NCBI GenBank assembly: GCA_050115015.1
Contig: JASFRI010000224.1
Location: 1 to 6,894, forward strand
Length of the DNA: 6,894 nucleotides
Origin: JASFRI01 sp050115015
GTDB taxonomy: Bacteria > Acidobacteriota > Polarisedimenticolia > CBDVAL01
Direction: 5' to 3'
Shown here: positions 6,789 to 6,894 of the stretch, one piece after another
Numbering within the stretch: the first letter of the stretch is position 1
Layout: each line of letters opens with the position of its first letter
Notes under the pieces: generated by a model
What the model was told of the DNA's origin: nothing
What the model saw: only the letters and a program-made list of their open reading frames with translations
Databases searched by the model: none
Made by a program: the position numbers and the translations under genes

Positions 6789-6892
6789 GGCTTCCTCCCC
6801 TCCGGAGCCTCGCCCCAGAGGTTCCCCTCCAGGAGGGCGAACATCGCCTCGATGTAGCCGTCCACGTCCATCTCCGGCTCGATGGCCCGCTG
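6785..6892 (-). CDS. C-terminal 35 residues of an unidentified protein, first visible gene of the ABC operon (partial)
   Basis: The minus-strand frame entering at the right edge reads 35 codons and stops at TGA 6787-6785, overlapping the ATPase start as ATGA. The peptide begins QRAIEPEMDVDGYIEAMFAL and ends EGRKP; it looks like a terminal amphipathic helix followed by a charged tail. I do not recognise the family. The ATGA junction, the same arrangement as elsewhere in this window, argues that it is a real gene end and not an accidental frame. A TetR-type regulator is one possibility, because such regulators often precede ABC-2 exporters and end in helices of this kind, but that is only a guess from context. 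Confidence 0.6.
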   Translation of the reverse strand, partial: QRAIEPEMDVDGYIEAMFALLEGNLWGEAPEGRKP

Positions 6893-6894
6893 GA

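Noticed and set aside
5784..6857. A 357-codon plus-strand frame opposite the ABC ATPase.
   Set aside because: Shadow of the ATPase coding strand; the minus strand carries every expected ABC motif.

Overview
This GC-rich window holds six protein-coding genes packed almost end to end, with long spurious open frames on the opposite strands. No RNA genes, insertion sequences, CRISPR arrays or long repeats were seen. The gene content (secreted paired amidohydrolases of the imidazolonepropionase-like group, an ABC-2 export cassette, and an uncharacterised ATP-grasp protein) and the base composition suggest a free-living GC-rich Gram-negative-type bacterium, plausibly Acidobacteriota, Gemmatimonadota or a relative. 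That placement is an inference from family distribution as I remember it, not something the sequence proves.

Layout. (1) Positions 3710 down to 1, minus strand: a two-gene amidohydrolase operon. The first gene encodes a 920-residue exported protein made of two amidohydrolase units joined by an acidic linker. The second starts inside the stop codon of the first (ATGA overlap) and encodes another exported amidohydrolase-like protein that runs off the left edge. Of the three amidohydrolase units, only the C-terminal half of the 920-residue protein keeps the paired metal-binding histidines. (2) Positions 3711-4054: a divergent control region with a TATAAT-type promoter facing left, an extended -10 promoter facing right, and a perfect 14-bp palindrome between them. 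(3) Positions 4055-5005, plus strand: a lone ATP-grasp ligase-like gene with a GTG start. (4) Positions 6892 down to 5036, minus strand: the tail of an unidentified gene, an ABC transporter ATPase, and an ABC-2 type permease, each overlapping the next, ending 30 bp from the convergent ATP-grasp gene.

The amidohydrolase proteins probably work together in the periplasm, on a peptide-like or cyclic amide substrate that cannot be named from sequence. The ATPase and permease should form one export complex in the inner membrane. The ATP-grasp gene has no recognisable partner here. I see no clear defence system, element or new multi-gene machine; the most interesting points are the active/degenerate amidohydrolase assembly and the orphan ATP-grasp protein.
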